From an uncultured Pelagibacteraceae bacterium (GTDB lineage: Bacteria > Pseudomonadota > Alphaproteobacteria > Pelagibacterales > Pelagibacteraceae), in assembly GCA_902517535.1 (NCBI GenBank), contig CABYCK010000003.1, positions 1 to 64,000 on the forward strand: 64,000 nucleotides of DNA. The letters run 5' to 3'. A program made the translations under genes and the position numbers. Shown here piece by piece: positions 45,012-55,958 of this stretch. The notes beneath the pieces are model-generated. The model saw only the letters and a list, made by a program, of their open reading frames with translations. It ran no database searches and was not told the DNA's origin. Within the stretch, counting starts at the first letter, position 1; each line of letters opens with the position of its first letter.

Positions 45012-46538
45012 TTAATTTGCCCTAAAGTTTTTTGTTTTTAGAACTCCTGTTAAATAACATAATATCAAATAAATAGTTGCTACAAAACTAACTATTATAA
45101 TTAAATAAACTGATTTATATTTATAAGCATAATCTAAATAATAGGAATAAAAATCTAAAGTGAAAATTAACAAAAAAGACATTAAAATCGTACAAAATAT
45201 TATTTTTAAAATACTTCTTGTGAGATAATTTTTAATTAACAGATAATTTTTACCATTAAGAAAATATATATATATTAGCACACCCACCCAAGTTGATATC
45301 GAAGTGGCAATTGGAATAATAATGAATCCAATTTTGCGAAAAAATAATAAACTTATGATTACATTTAAAATTACAATCAAGCTAGAAATAAAAAAAGGTG
45401 TTTTAGTATTATTTCTTGCAAAGAAAAAATTTGATAAAATTTTTACTAAAGCGAATGCGGGTATTCCATATCCAAAATATTTCAATGCCGAAGCAGTCAT
45501 GTTTGCATCCTCACGAGAAAAAGATCCATATCCAAATAACGCACTAACAATTTCTTCAGATGATAAAATTAAACCAAGACTGGCTGGTATAGATAGTAAA
45601 AGCGATAGCTCAATTGATTTGTTTTGAATATTTGAAATCCTTAATAAATTTTTTTCTTTAAATGCTTTTGAAAGTACTGGTAAAGAAACAGTTCCTACAG
45701 CAATTCCAGCTATTGCTAAATTTATTTGATAAATTCTATCAGCGTAATACAAATAAGAAACGGCACTAGTTTGAAAAGAAGCAATGATTGTTCCGACCAA
45801 AATGTTAACCTGAGTTACTCCTGACGACAATATACTAGGAAGAAGTTTACTAAAAAAAATTCTTACCTGTCTACTTAATATTATTTTGAATTTTATTGAT
45901 GGTTTGTAATACTTAGCAGTAAAAATCATCAAATATATTAATTGTATTACTCCGGCTAAAGTTACGCCGTATGATAATTGTTTTGCAAAATTCAGTTTTA
46001 GAAAAAAAGAAATCATTAAACTGATTATTAAAATCAAATTTAATATTATTGGAGCTGATGCTGCAGCGGCAAATTTGTTATTAGAATTTAAGATACCAGA
46101 AAAAAATGACGAAAGACTTACGAATAATAAAAACGGAAAAGTAATCCTAGTAAATTCAACAGCTAGATTAAATTTCTGAGTATTTTCATAGAATCCAGGT
46201 GCTATAAGATAAACTAGGTAAGGAGTAAATATCTCAACTAACAAAACTAGAAAAAGAAGTATTAATATTAATAAATTTAAAACATCGTCGGCAAACTTTT
46301 TGCCTTTCTCTTTGCTAATAATTTTTGCAGAGGTATAATTTGGTATAAATGCTGCGTTAAAGGTTCCCTCTGCAAATAAGCGCCTAAAAGTATTGGGAAG
46401 TCTAAAAGCTACAAAAAAAGCATCCGCGAAAATAGTTGCCCCCAGAAATATTGCAATTAATATGTCTCTGAGATATCCTAATATTCTACTAATCAAAGTA
46501 AAAAAACTAAAAACATATGTTGATGATAGCAAATTCAT
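45012..46538 (-). CDS. murJ: Lipid II flippase MurJ (MviN)
   Basis: ISRILGYLRDILIAIFLGATIFADAFFVAFRLPNTFRRLFAEGTFNAAFIPNY; many TM segments. Confidence 0.95.
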   Translation of the reverse strand: MNLLSSTYVFSFFTLISRILGYLRDILIAIFLGATIFADAFFVAFRLPNTFRRLFAEGTFNAAFIPNYTSAKIISKEKGKKFADDVLNLLILILLFLVLLVEIFTPYLVYLIAPGFYENTQKFNLAVEFTRITFPFLLFVSLSSFFSGILNSNNKFAAAASAPIILNLILIISLMISFFLKLNFAKQLSYGVTLAGVIQLIYLMIFTAKYYKPSIKFKIILSRQVRIFFSKLLPSILSSGVTQVNILVGTIIASFQTSAVSYLYYADRIYQINLAIAGIAVGTVSLPVLSKAFKEKNLLRISNIQNKSIELSLLLSIPASLGLILSSEEIVSALFGYGSFSREDANMTASALKYFGYGIPAFALVKILSNFFFARNNTKTPFFISSLIVILNVIISLLFFRKIGFIIIPIATSISTWVGVLIYIYFLNGKNYLLIKNYLTRSILKIIFCTILMSFLLIFTLDFYSYYLDYAYKYKSVYLIIIVSFVATIYLILCYLTGVLKTKNFRAN

Positions 46539-46612
46539 ATAAATTCTAAATTAAGCCACAAATAATAAATAAATAATGCGAATATAATTTATATTACATA
46601 CACATAATTTAA

Positions 46613-48895
46613 ATGACAAAAAAATCTAAAATTGACCATTATTCTGATAAAGAAGCACTCGATTTTCATATAAAAGGAAAGTCAGGCAAAATTGAGATTT
46701 CTTCGTCCAAACCGTTAACAACTAAAAGAGATTTGTCTTTAGCTTATTCTCCTGGTGTAGCGGCTCCAGTTAAAGAAATAGCAAAAAATCCTGAACTCGC
46801 TTATGATTATACAAGTAAAGGAAATTTAGTTGCTGTCATAAGTAATGGATCAGCCATATTGGGTTTAGGGAATCTTGGATCTCTAGCCTCTAAACCTGTT
46901 ATGGAAGGTAAATCCGTTTTATTTAAAAGGTTCGCAGACATTGACTCCATTGATATAGAAATAAATAACAATAATATAGATTCTATTATTGAAACAATTA
47001 AAAATATTAGTGGTACTTTTGGAGGTATAAATCTTGAAGATATTGCAGCTCCAGATTGTTTTATAATAGAACAACAACTCAAAAAAGTTTTAGATATCCC
47101 TATATTCCATGATGATCAACATGGTACAGCGATAATTACATTGGCTGCTTTGATCAATGCATTAGATGTTTCTAAAAAAAAAATTGAAAATGTAAAGATT
47201 GTAGTTAATGGAGCAGGAGCTTCTGCCCAAGCTTGTACAAACTTATTTAAAAGTTCAGGAGTAAGAAGCGAAAATATTATTATGTGTGACAGCAAGGGGG
47301 TAATATACAAAGGAAGAAAGAATTTAGACCAATTTAAATCCCGCTTTGCCATAGAAACTAAATTGAGAACATTGGATGAGGCTATGAAAAAAGCAGATGT
47401 CTTCCTTGGATTATCCGCTAAAGATGTTGTCTCACAAAAAATGATTAAATCAATGGCGGCAAATCCAATAGTATTTGCATGTGCAAATCCAGATCCTGAA
47501 ATTAAGCCGGAAGCCATCAATGAAATTAGATCAGATGCTATAATAGCAACTGGAAGATCAGATTACCCAAATCAAGTAAATAATTTAATTGGATTTCCCT
47601 ATATATTTAGAGGAGCTTTAGATGTTAGGGCAAAAGAAATTAATCAAGAAATGAAAGTTGCAGCCGCTACAGCTATAGCGATGTTAGCTAGAGAAGATGT
47701 GCCCGATGAAGTTGTTTCAGCTTACGGAGGAGATAGACCAAAATATGGAAAAAATTATATCATCCCTTCAACTTTCGACCCAAGATTAATAAGCGTAATA
47801 CCTTCTGCTGTAGCTAAAGCTGCTATGAATACTGGAGTAGCAAGAAAAAAAATTGAAAATTTTGATAATTATAAGGACCAACTTGCAAATCGATTAGATC
47901 CATCTATGTCTCTTATGCAGGGTATCAATGCAAAAGTCAGAAAAAATCCGAAAAAAGTAATATTTGCAGAAGGAGAAGATGAAAATATGCTCAAAGCAGC
48001 TATTGAGTTTGGAAAAAATAAACTTGGTATTCCTATTTTGATAGGAACTGAAAAAAGAATTAGAGAACAACTAAATAAAATTGGTTTAGATGAAAATCAT
48101 AAAATTGAAATAGTTAATTCAACAGACAAAATTAAAAGAGAAAAATATGTTAAACATTTATACAGAAGGTTACAAAGAGAGGGTCAGTTAGAAAGAGATG
48201 TTGATAGACTGGTTAGAAATGATCGAATTGCCTGGGGAGCTTCAATGATTGCTTGTAAAGATGCTGACGCAATGGTTACTGGCAACATTCGACATTATGC
48301 GGCTTCAATAGCAAAATTAAAAAAAGTTGTTGATCCAAGACCTGGGGAAGAAATTTTTGGAATGACTATGATTAATTCAAAAGGAAAAACGATTCTAGTA
48401 GCAGATACTAATGTACAAGATTTTCCTTCTGCACAAAGATTAGTTAATGTTTCTAAATCTTGCGTAAGAGTTGCGAGAATGTTTGGATTTGATCCAAAAG
48501 TAGCTTTTCTTTCACATTCAACATTCGGTAATCCTGTTTCTAAAAATACAAAACATGTTAGAGACGCTATAGAATTATTAAAAAAAGAAAAAGTAGACTT
48601 TGATTTTGATGGAGAAATGCAACCCGATGTAGCTTTAAACCCTATTTATAAAGAAACCTATCCTTTCTCTAAAATTGTAGGTAATGCAAATATCTTAATT
48701 ATGCCTGCTCTACATAGTGCTGCTATCTCAACAAAATTAATGAAAGTTTATGGAGGAGCAAAATTGATTGGACCCCTTTTAATAGGCTTAGGTTTACCAA
48801 TTGAAGTGGCTCCATTAAGATCCAGTACCTCGGATATTCTAAATTTAGCCTCTATAGCAGCTTATTCCTCTGATGTAATTGATTACACAAACTAA
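46613..48895 (+). CDS. maeB: NADP-dependent malic enzyme with a C-terminal phosphotransacetylase-like domain
   Basis: LSLAYSPGVAAPVKEI, FHDDQHGTAIITLAALINAL, and a Pta-like C-terminus (KKVIFAEGEDENMLKAA...ILIMPALHSAAIS). Confidence 0.95.
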   Translation: MTKKSKIDHYSDKEALDFHIKGKSGKIEISSSKPLTTKRDLSLAYSPGVAAPVKEIAKNPELAYDYTSKGNLVAVISNGSAILGLGNLGSLASKPVMEGKSVLFKRFADIDSIDIEINNNNIDSIIETIKNISGTFGGINLEDIAAPDCFIIEQQLKKVLDIPIFHDDQHGTAIITLAALINALDVSKKKIENVKIVVNGAGASAQACTNLFKSSGVRSENIIMCDSKGVIYKGRKNLDQFKSRFAIETKLRTLDEAMKKADVFLGLSAKDVVSQKMIKSMAANPIVFACANPDPEIKPEAINEIRSDAIIATGRSDYPNQVNNLIGFPYIFRGALDVRAKEINQEMKVAAATAIAMLAREDVPDEVVSAYGGDRPKYGKNYIIPSTFDPRLISVIPSAVAKAAMNTGVARKKIENFDNYKDQLANRLDPSMSLMQGINAKVRKNPKKVIFAEGEDENMLKAAIEFGKNKLGIPILIGTEKRIREQLNKIGLDENHKIEIVNSTDKIKREKYVKHLYRRLQREGQLERDVDRLVRNDRIAWGASMIACKDADAMVTGNIRHYAASIAKLKKVVDPRPGEEIFGMTMINSKGKTILVADTNVQDFPSAQRLVNVSKSCVRVARMFGFDPKVAFLSHSTFGNPVSKNTKHVRDAIELLKKEKVDFDFDGEMQPDVALNPIYKETYPFSKIVGNANILIMPALHSAAISTKLMKVYGGAKLIGPLLIGLGLPIEVAPLRSSTSDILNLASIAAYSSDVIDYTN

Positions 48896-49470
48896 ATTTT
48901 GTTACGACTTAATTCAGTAACTAAATAAATTGACGGTATTACCTCTTTAACATTATAAATTTTATTTGCTTCGTTTATGACTTCTTTTTTTTCATTATCA
49001 TTCATTGCAATTCCAAAAATATAAATGATTTTATTTATTGTCTCCAAAGTATAATTTCTTGATTTTATTTTTTTATTAAATATTAACGCTGACCTTAATT
49101 GAGAAGTGATTAGAATATCTTTTGCCGTAGACTTAAAATTGCTTTGACCTTTAATTGTAATTGCATTTTTAACAGATCGAACTCCTTTTGTTTCCCAAGC
49201 GATCTTTGTAATTTGGATTTTATCCTCAGGCTCATCCACTTTTCCAGATAAAAAAATTCTACCGTCTAACACTTCAGATTGAACTCTTAAAAAATATTTC
49301 TTATCTGCTAGAGCTAAACGTGCAGTCAAGTTTTTTTGCATTATGGTATCGTCAATTTGCATTCCGATTGTTCTGGGATCAAATGTTATATCTACTCCTG
49401 TTCCAAACTTTGAAACTGAACTACAAGAAAACAAAAGTATTATCAATGCAAAACTAAGAATTTTTTTCAT
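48892..49470 (-). CDS. BON-domain lipoprotein, DolP/YraP-like
   Basis: Lipobox LLFSCSS; DPRTIGMQIDDTIMQKNLTARLALADKK; two BON-like repeats. Confidence 0.85.
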   Translation of the reverse strand: MKKILSFALIILLFSCSSVSKFGTGVDITFDPRTIGMQIDDTIMQKNLTARLALADKKYFLRVQSEVLDGRIFLSGKVDEPEDKIQITKIAWETKGVRSVKNAITIKGQSNFKSTAKDILITSQLRSALIFNKKIKSRNYTLETINKIIYIFGIAMNDNEKKEVINEANKIYNVKEVIPSIYLVTELSRNKI

Positions 49471-50296
49471 ATCTTTTTATATTTAAACAAATTTCATAAA
49501 TTTTTTTTTTATTTATTTTTTCTTTTTCAAATAATATTTTTACAACATCTTTTAAACTATTTCTTTTAAGAAGTGTTTTTGCTTTTTTTATTATCATTTT
49601 TTCATCAAGAGTTTTATTTTTAGTATTTTTTTCTGATATTACAACTGTTAACTCACCTTTAATTGGGTCTTTATACATCTTTATTTTATTAATACTATCT
49701 CTAAAAAAGGCTTCGTGTAATTTAGTAATTTCTTTAGCAATAAGTAATTTTCTATCATGAAAAAATTTTTTAAATTTTTTTAAATAAAAATTTAATTTGT
49801 TTGCAGGAATAAAAAAAATTAATGCAAAATTATATTTTTCCAAGGAGGATAGGGTCTTTTCTAATTGTTTTTCCTTTTTTGGTAAAAAACCATAAAATAA
49901 AAATTGATCTTTAAATCCCGATACACTCATTGATGCAGTAATTGAAGAAACCCCTGGAACTGGGATTACTTTAATTTTATTATCTATACATGTTTTAATC
50001 AGCAAGCGTCCAGGATCAGAAAGAGTAGGTGTGCCAGCATCTGAAATTAACGACAAAATTTTGCCTTCATTTAAATATTTTATAATATTTGTTAATTCTT
50101 TTTTTTCATTAAATTTGTGATAAGAGATTAACTTTTTTTTTATCTTAAAGTGATTTAATAGCTTAATGGAGTGTCTAGTATCTTCACATAAAATTATATC
50201 AGAATTTTTTAATACATTAATTGCTCTTAAAGTAATATCATCTAGATTTCCAATAGGTGTTGAAACAATGTATAAGCTATTAGATGATAATTCCAT
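49454..50296 (-). CDS. rsmI: 16S rRNA (cytidine1402-2'-O)-methyltransferase
   Basis: LYIVSTPIGNLDDITLRAINVLKNSDIILCEDTRHS, SLISDAGTPTLSDPGRLLI, PVPGVSSITASMSVSGF. Confidence 0.95.
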   Translation of the reverse strand: MELSSNSLYIVSTPIGNLDDITLRAINVLKNSDIILCEDTRHSIKLLNHFKIKKKLISYHKFNEKKELTNIIKYLNEGKILSLISDAGTPTLSDPGRLLIKTCIDNKIKVIPVPGVSSITASMSVSGFKDQFLFYGFLPKKEKQLEKTLSSLEKYNFALIFFIPANKLNFYLKKFKKFFHDRKLLIAKEITKLHEAFFRDSINKIKMYKDPIKGELTVVISEKNTKNKTLDEKMIIKKAKTLLKRNSLKDVVKILFEKEKINKKKIYEICLNIKRYEKNS

Positions 50297-50299
50297 TTT

Positions 50300-51457
50300 A
50301 TGAAATATAAATTTATAACAATATTATCTTATTTTGTATTATTTTTTTTAAATACAAATTTATTTTGTGATGAAAATAAAAATAGTCTTAAAATTGGATT
50401 GTTAGCACCACTTAGCGGTGAATACAAAAGTCTAGGATATTCTTTGATGTATTCTTTGCAATTAGCTTTAAGAGAAATTGATGATAAAAATGTATATATA
50501 ATTCCTAGAGATTCAGGATCAAATAATAAAAAAAAACTCAACAATTCTGTTAAAGAATTGAAATCTTTAGGAGTTGATGTTGTAATAGGTCCCATTAATA
50601 ATGAAGATTTTGAAGAAGTTAAAAAATATAATGATCTAGTCTTTATTTCTCCTTCTAATATTAATCCAGAATTTCAAGGGAATATAATAAGTGTGGGTAT
50701 TAGTTTTGAGTCGCAAATGTCAGCTTTGATTGAATTTATCAAAAAAAAGCAAAAAAAAAGGACTGTAATTTTAATTCCTAAAAATAACTATACAGACTTA
50801 ATTGAAAGTAAAATCAAAAAACTTGGTCTTAAAGGTTATAGAACTTTTAAATATAATCCAGACCCTAAGGTGCTGACTGGGGAAATTGAAATTTTAACAA
50901 ATTATTCTGCTAGAAAGAAAAACTTAGAGATTAGAAAAAAACTTTATGAAGATAAGGAAGATGCACAATCAATACGACAATTAAAAAAATTAGAACAAAA
51001 GTATACTTTAGGCGATGTTAGCTTTGACTCGGTAATTATTATTGATTTTGGAAATAGTTTAAAAAGTGTTTTAACATCTTTGGTTTATGCTGATGTAGAT
51101 CAAGAAAAAGTTTTATTTACAACTTTAAATCAGTGGTTTGATGAAAGTATTTTTTACGAGAATACAGTAAAAAGTTTACATTATCCTTCTGTAAATTATA
51201 AAGAATTCAAAAAATACAAAGAGGAATATTTTAGGACATTTAAGACATCTCCAAACGAAATAACTATACTGGCTTATGACACTTTAGGATTAATTTACTA
51301 TGTTTGGAAAAAAAATGGCAAAATAAGCACTGTAAATGATTTTTCTTTTAAAGGGAGTATAAAAGGAAAGATCGGTAACTTTAGCTTTAATAACAAAAAA
51401 ATAATTCAAAATTTAAATATATATAGAGTTGAAAATAATAAGTTTACAAAATTTTAA
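50300..51457 (+). CDS. LpoA-like penicillin-binding protein activator / periplasmic-binding-fold protein
   Basis: Signal peptide; IGLLAPLSGEYKSLGYSLMYSLQLALRE; VDVVIGPINNEDFEEV; divergent neighbour of rsmI as in the lpoA-rsmI arrangement. Confidence 0.8.
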   Translation: MKYKFITILSYFVLFFLNTNLFCDENKNSLKIGLLAPLSGEYKSLGYSLMYSLQLALREIDDKNVYIIPRDSGSNNKKKLNNSVKELKSLGVDVVIGPINNEDFEEVKKYNDLVFISPSNINPEFQGNIISVGISFESQMSALIEFIKKKQKKRTVILIPKNNYTDLIESKIKKLGLKGYRTFKYNPDPKVLTGEIEILTNYSARKKNLEIRKKLYEDKEDAQSIRQLKKLEQKYTLGDVSFDSVIIIDFGNSLKSVLTSLVYADVDQEKVLFTTLNQWFDESIFYENTVKSLHYPSVNYKEFKKYKEEYFRTFKTSPNEITILAYDTLGLIYYVWKKNGKISTVNDFSFKGSIKGKIGNFSFNNKKIIQNLNIYRVENNKFTKF

Positions 51458-52028
51458 TTTTTTTTTTCATCTTTTTAAAAGCTATATATCGATGATCCAT
51501 TTTAATTTTTTTTAATTTTGACATTTGCCCAAAAGTTATATTTTTTGAAAAAGGAATAAATATTGGATCATAACCAAATCCATTTTTTCCAATTATTTTT
51601 TTTGAAATAGACCCTTTGATTTTTCCCGTTACGACAATTATTTTCTTTTTTGGAACAATTATAGATAAACTACAAACAAATGTCGCAGATCTATTATCTT
51701 TTTTTTTCATTTTTCTTAAAATAAATTTCATGGCTTTTAAAAAACTTCCATGTCTTTTGGCCCACCTAGCAGAATAAATGCCTGGTCTCTGTTTAAGGGC
51801 TTTTATACATAATCCTGAGTCATCTGAAATAACTGGCAAATTACTAAATTTTGAAAAGTATTTTGCTTTTAAGATTGCATTTGAAGAGAAGGTTTTGCCT
51901 GTTTCTTTCGGACTTTCAATATTGAGTTTTTTAGGGGAAATTTTTTTAATCTTGCTTGATATTAAATAGCTTAATTCTTTAAATTTACCATTATTATGAG
52001 TTCCTATTAAGATTTTTTTCATTAGCAT
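51444..52028 (-). CDS. rdgB: XTP/dITP diphosphatase
   Basis: ILIGTHNNGKFKELSYL, VISDDSGLCIKALKQRPGIYSARWA, GFGYDPIFIP. Confidence 0.95.
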   Translation of the reverse strand: MLMKKILIGTHNNGKFKELSYLISSKIKKISPKKLNIESPKETGKTFSSNAILKAKYFSKFSNLPVISDDSGLCIKALKQRPGIYSARWAKRHGSFLKAMKFILRKMKKKDNRSATFVCSLSIIVPKKKIIVVTGKIKGSISKKIIGKNGFGYDPIFIPFSKNITFGQMSKLKKIKMDHRYIAFKKMKKKIKIL

Positions 52029-52066
52029 CTAGTATTTTCAAATTTAGATACTATATAGCAATTATT

Positions 52067-52663
52067 ATGAATGAAGATAATCAAAAAAAAACAGTTTCTT
52101 CTGACCTCGGCAAGGAAAAAGATGCGGAAAATAAAAGTAATATTAATCAAAAAGAGGAAAAAACGATAGAGGAAAAGCTTGCCGATTCTGAGGATAAATT
52201 ATTGAGATCTTTGGCTGAAATAGAAAATCAAAGACGTAGATTTGAAAAAGAAATAAAAGATGCTTTTGAGTTTGGTTCTTTTAATTTTGCGAAAGAAAGT
52301 TTAGCAATTTTGGATAATTTGCAAAGAGCTAAAACAGCAATTAATAATGATGAAAGTTTAAAATCAAACAAAGATCTAGATAAGTTTTTAAAAAATATAG
52401 ATATTATAGAAAAAGATTTAGTTTCAATTTTTGAAAAAAATAGAATTAAAATAATTAATACAAAAAACACAAAGTTTGATCCCAATTTACATCAGGCGAT
52501 GTCTGAAATAGAGGACAATAAAGCAGAAACTGGTACTATTATTCAAGAAATTCAGCCTGGTTATATGTTAGGAGATAGGTTGCTAAGACCAGCTCTGGTA
52601 GCAGTAGCAAAGAAAAAAGTTGAAAAAAGCCCTGAAAAAGAGGAGGAAAAAAAAAATAAATAA
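52067..52663 (+). CDS. grpE: Nucleotide exchange factor GrpE
   Basis: DKLLRSLAEIENQRRRFEKEI, C-terminal IQPGYMLGDRLLRPALVAVAKK. Confidence 0.95.
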   Translation: MNEDNQKKTVSSDLGKEKDAENKSNINQKEEKTIEEKLADSEDKLLRSLAEIENQRRRFEKEIKDAFEFGSFNFAKESLAILDNLQRAKTAINNDESLKSNKDLDKFLKNIDIIEKDLVSIFEKNRIKIINTKNTKFDPNLHQAMSEIEDNKAETGTIIQEIQPGYMLGDRLLRPALVAVAKKKVEKSPEKEEEKKNK

Positions 52664-52717
52664 CCTTGTAGAAGGAAAAAAAACACCCATATAAACATAG
52701 TAAAATAAAGGAAAATT

Positions 52718-54646
52718 ATGAGTAAAGTTATAGGAATAGATTTAGGAACTACCAATTCATGCGTAGCAATTATGGATGGTAAACAAGCAAAAGTTTTAGA
52801 AAACATTGAAGGTGCTAGAACAACACCTTCAGTTGTTGCTTTTTTAGATAAAGATGAAAAGCTTGTTGGTCAACCAGCTAAAAGACAAGCTGTTACAAAT
52901 GCTGGAGATACAATTTTTGCTGTAAAAAGACTCGTTGGTAGAAAATTTGATGGTCCATCAGTTCAAAAAGATATTTCAAAAGTCCCTTATAAAATTATAA
53001 AATCAGAAAATGGTGATGCCTGGGTAGAGGGTAAAGGTAAAAAATATTCACCTTCTCAAATTTCAGCTTTTGTTTTGCAAAAAATGAAAGAAACTGCAGA
53101 AAAATATTTAGGTCAAGCTGTTACAAAAGCTGTGATTACTGTTCCAGCTTATTTCAATGACTCACAAAGACAAGCAACAAAAGATGCAGGTAAAATCGCT
53201 GGTTTAGAAGTATTAAGAATTATAAATGAACCGACTGCTGCTTCGCTTGCTTACGGTTTAGATAAAAAAGGTGGGCAAAAAATTGCTGTTTACGATTTAG
53301 GTGGAGGTACTTTTGATATCTCAATTTTAGAAATTGGTGATGGAGTTTTCGAAGTTAAGTCAACAAATGGAGATACATTTTTAGGTGGTGAAGATTTTGA
53401 TGATGCTATTGTAGAATATTTAGCATCTGAATTCAAAAAAGATAATGGAATAGATTTAAAAACAGATAAGCTTGCTTTACAAAGATTGAAAGAAGCTGCA
53501 GAAAAAGCAAAAATTGAACTTTCTTCGGCTGCACAAACTGAAATTAATCTTCCATTTATAACTGCTGATAAATCTGGTCCAAAACATTTAAATCTCAAAT
53601 TTACTAGAGCAAAATTAGAGGCACTTGTTCAATCTCTAGTGGATAGAACATTAGAGCCATGCAAAACAGCTTTAAAAGACTCTGGCTTTTCTGCTGCAGA
53701 AATAAATGAAGTAGTTTTAGTAGGTGGTATGACAAGAATGCCTAAAATTATTGAAACAGTTAAAAACTTTTTTGGCAAAGAGCCTAACAAAAGTGTAAAT
53801 CCTGATGAAGTTGTTGCGATGGGGGCTGCTATACAAGGAGGAGTTCTTCAAGGAGATGTAAAAGACGTATTGTTATTAGACGTAACACCTCTATCTTTGG
53901 GCATTGAAACTCTTGGCGGTGTTTCAACAAAATTAATTGAAAAAAATACAACAATACCAACTAAAAAAAGCCAAGTTTTTTCAACCGCTGAAGATAATCA
54001 ACCAGCAGTCTCTATAAGAGTCTTGCAAGGAGAAAGAGAGATGGCTGCTGACAATAAAATTCTAGGAAATTTTGAACTTGTAGGAATAGCTCCTGCTCCA
54101 AGAGGCACACCACAAATTGAAGTTACTTTTGATATAGACGCTAATGGTATTGTTAATGTGTCAGCAAAAGATAAAGGTACTGGGAAAGAACAAAAAATTC
54201 AGATCCAAGCTTCTGGTGGTTTATCAGAAGAAGAAATACAAAAAATGGTCAAAGATGCTGAGGCTAATAAAGAAGCAGATAAGAAAAAGAGAGAGACTGT
54301 AGATTCGAGAAATCAAGCAGATAGTTTAGTTTTCTCTACTGAAAAAAGTTTAAAAGAACACGGAGATAAGGTTTCTTCCGAAGAAAAAAAAGCAATAGAA
54401 AACGGAATTGCTGATCTAAAAAAATCTCTAGAAGGAACTGATATTGAAGATATCAAGAAAAAAACACAAAGTTTAATTCAGGCCTCTATGAAGTTAGGAG
54501 AAGCAGTTTATAAAAGCCAACAAAAACCTGAAGCTAAAACTCAAGGTAAAGACGATGGCAAAACAAACGATAAAGACAATGTTGTAGATGCAGATTTTGA
54601 AGATGTAAAAGAAAAAAAGGAAGAAGACAAAGAAAAAAGCGCCTAA
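52718..54646 (+). CDS. dnaK: Molecular chaperone DnaK (Hsp70)
   Basis: [60 protein letters not shown]. Confidence 0.98.
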   Translation: MSKVIGIDLGTTNSCVAIMDGKQAKVLENIEGARTTPSVVAFLDKDEKLVGQPAKRQAVTNAGDTIFAVKRLVGRKFDGPSVQKDISKVPYKIIKSENGDAWVEGKGKKYSPSQISAFVLQKMKETAEKYLGQAVTKAVITVPAYFNDSQRQATKDAGKIAGLEVLRIINEPTAASLAYGLDKKGGQKIAVYDLGGGTFDISILEIGDGVFEVKSTNGDTFLGGEDFDDAIVEYLASEFKKDNGIDLKTDKLALQRLKEAAEKAKIELSSAAQTEINLPFITADKSGPKHLNLKFTRAKLEALVQSLVDRTLEPCKTALKDSGFSAAEINEVVLVGGMTRMPKIIETVKNFFGKEPNKSVNPDEVVAMGAAIQGGVLQGDVKDVLLLDVTPLSLGIETLGGVSTKLIEKNTTIPTKKSQVFSTAEDNQPAVSIRVLQGEREMAADNKILGNFELVGIAPAPRGTPQIEVTFDIDANGIVNVSAKDKGTGKEQKIQIQASGGLSEEEIQKMVKDAEANKEADKKKRETVDSRNQADSLVFSTEKSLKEHGDKVSSEEKKAIENGIADLKKSLEGTDIEDIKKKTQSLIQASMKLGEAVYKSQQKPEAKTQGKDDGKTNDKDNVVDADFEDVKEKKEEDKEKSA

Positions 54647-54669
54647 GATAATTGTGAAGGAGACGTCCT

Positions 54670-55782
54670 GTGGCAAAAAGAGATTATTATGATGTCTTAG
54701 GTGTGACTAAGTCAGCATCAAAAGACGAAATTAAAAAAGCCTACCGAAAACTCGCACTTAAATATCATCCAGACAAAACTAAAGGGGACAAATCTTCCGA
54801 AGAAAAGTTCAAGGAAGCTAGTGAGGCCTACCACATTCTTTCTGATGAGAAGAGAAAAACTAATTACGATCAATTTGGTCATGCGGCTTTTGAAGGAGCT
54901 GGTGGACAAGGTTTTGGAGGGTTTGATACTTCTTCATTCTCAGACATATTTGAAGATTTCTTTAGTGACTTCGGAGGGGGACAAACAAGAAGATCGAGTA
55001 ATAGAGGTAATGATTTAAGATACGATGTTAACATCAATTTAGAAGAAGCATATAGAGGCTTAGAAAAAAATGTTAAGTATACTACTTATAAAAAATGTTC
55101 TTCATGTTTGGGCAGTGGAGCTGCAAAAGGTTCCAAACCAATAAAATGCAATTATTGTTCTGGAAGAGGTAAAGTTAGAACTAATCAAGGTTTTTTTACT
55201 ATTCAACAAACTTGTCCCCAATGCAATGGATATGGAGAAACTATAGGAGATCCATGCAAAGTTTGTAGTGGTAACGGAAAAACTCAAGGAAGTGAAAATG
55301 TAACTGTAAAAATTCCAAAAGGAGTTGATGACGGTACGAGAATAAGATTATCCGGCAAAGGAGAGGCGGGATCTAAAGGTGGTTCTAGCGGGGATCTTTA
55401 TTTATTTATATCAATTAATAACCACAACATCTTTAAAAGATCTGAGGAAAATCTATACTATGAATTACCAATATCTTTTTCAAACGCTGCTCTAGGCACT
55501 ACAGTAGAAGTACCTTCGATAGATGGAGGAAAATCAAAGATCAAAATCCCAGCTGGTACTCAACATGGTAAGCAATTTAGATTAAAAGGAAAAGGAATGC
55601 CTGCATTAAGAAGAAGTATTTTTGGAGACTTATATATAAGAGTTATTACTCAGGTACCCTCATCTCTATCAAAAAGACAAAAAGAAATTTTAGAGGAATT
55701 TAACGAAATAGAAACAAATAAGCCTGATCCAGTAATAAAAAGCTTTTTTGAAAAAGCAAAAAAGTTTTGGAAAAGTTCATAG
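54670..55782 (+). CDS. dnaJ: Molecular chaperone DnaJ (GTG start)
   Basis: [33 protein letters not shown]; four CxxCxGxG-type repeats; GTG at 54670. Confidence 0.97.
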   Translation: MAKRDYYDVLGVTKSASKDEIKKAYRKLALKYHPDKTKGDKSSEEKFKEASEAYHILSDEKRKTNYDQFGHAAFEGAGGQGFGGFDTSSFSDIFEDFFSDFGGGQTRRSSNRGNDLRYDVNINLEEAYRGLEKNVKYTTYKKCSSCLGSGAAKGSKPIKCNYCSGRGKVRTNQGFFTIQQTCPQCNGYGETIGDPCKVCSGNGKTQGSENVTVKIPKGVDDGTRIRLSGKGEAGSKGGSSGDLYLFISINNHNIFKRSEENLYYELPISFSNAALGTTVEVPSIDGGKSKIKIPAGTQHGKQFRLKGKGMPALRRSIFGDLYIRVITQVPSSLSKRQKEILEEFNEIETNKPDPVIKSFFEKAKKFWKSS

Positions 55783-55787
55783 TTTAA

Positions 55788-55958
55788 ATGGAAACTGATC
55801 AAATAATGTCTGCAATTTTTTTAACTGCGGTACTAGTTTTGATCCTTCCAGGATTTTTATCTTCAAATAATAAGACTAAACAATTTATGAAAAATTTATC
55901 TATTTGGGCTATAATTGTACTTATTATTATTGTAATTATTTACTTTATAAAACAATGA
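55788..55958 (+). CDS. 56-aa membrane microprotein (below the ORF-track cutoff)
   Basis: METDQIMSAIFLTAVLVLILPGFLSSNNKTKQFMKNLSIWAIIVLIIIVIIYFIKQ*; two hydrophobic segments. It fills the dnaJ-dapB gap, and its end overlaps the dapB ATG at 55955 (ATGA). Confidence 0.7.
   Translation: METDQIMSAIFLTAVLVLILPGFLSSNNKTKQFMKNLSIWAIIVLIIIVIIYFIKQ

Noticed and set aside
55904-55954. N-terminal extension of dapB in the ORF track
   Set aside because: MGYNCTYYYCNYLLYKT is out-of-frame reading of the upstream sORF; DapB begins at MKKINLAITGCMGKMG.
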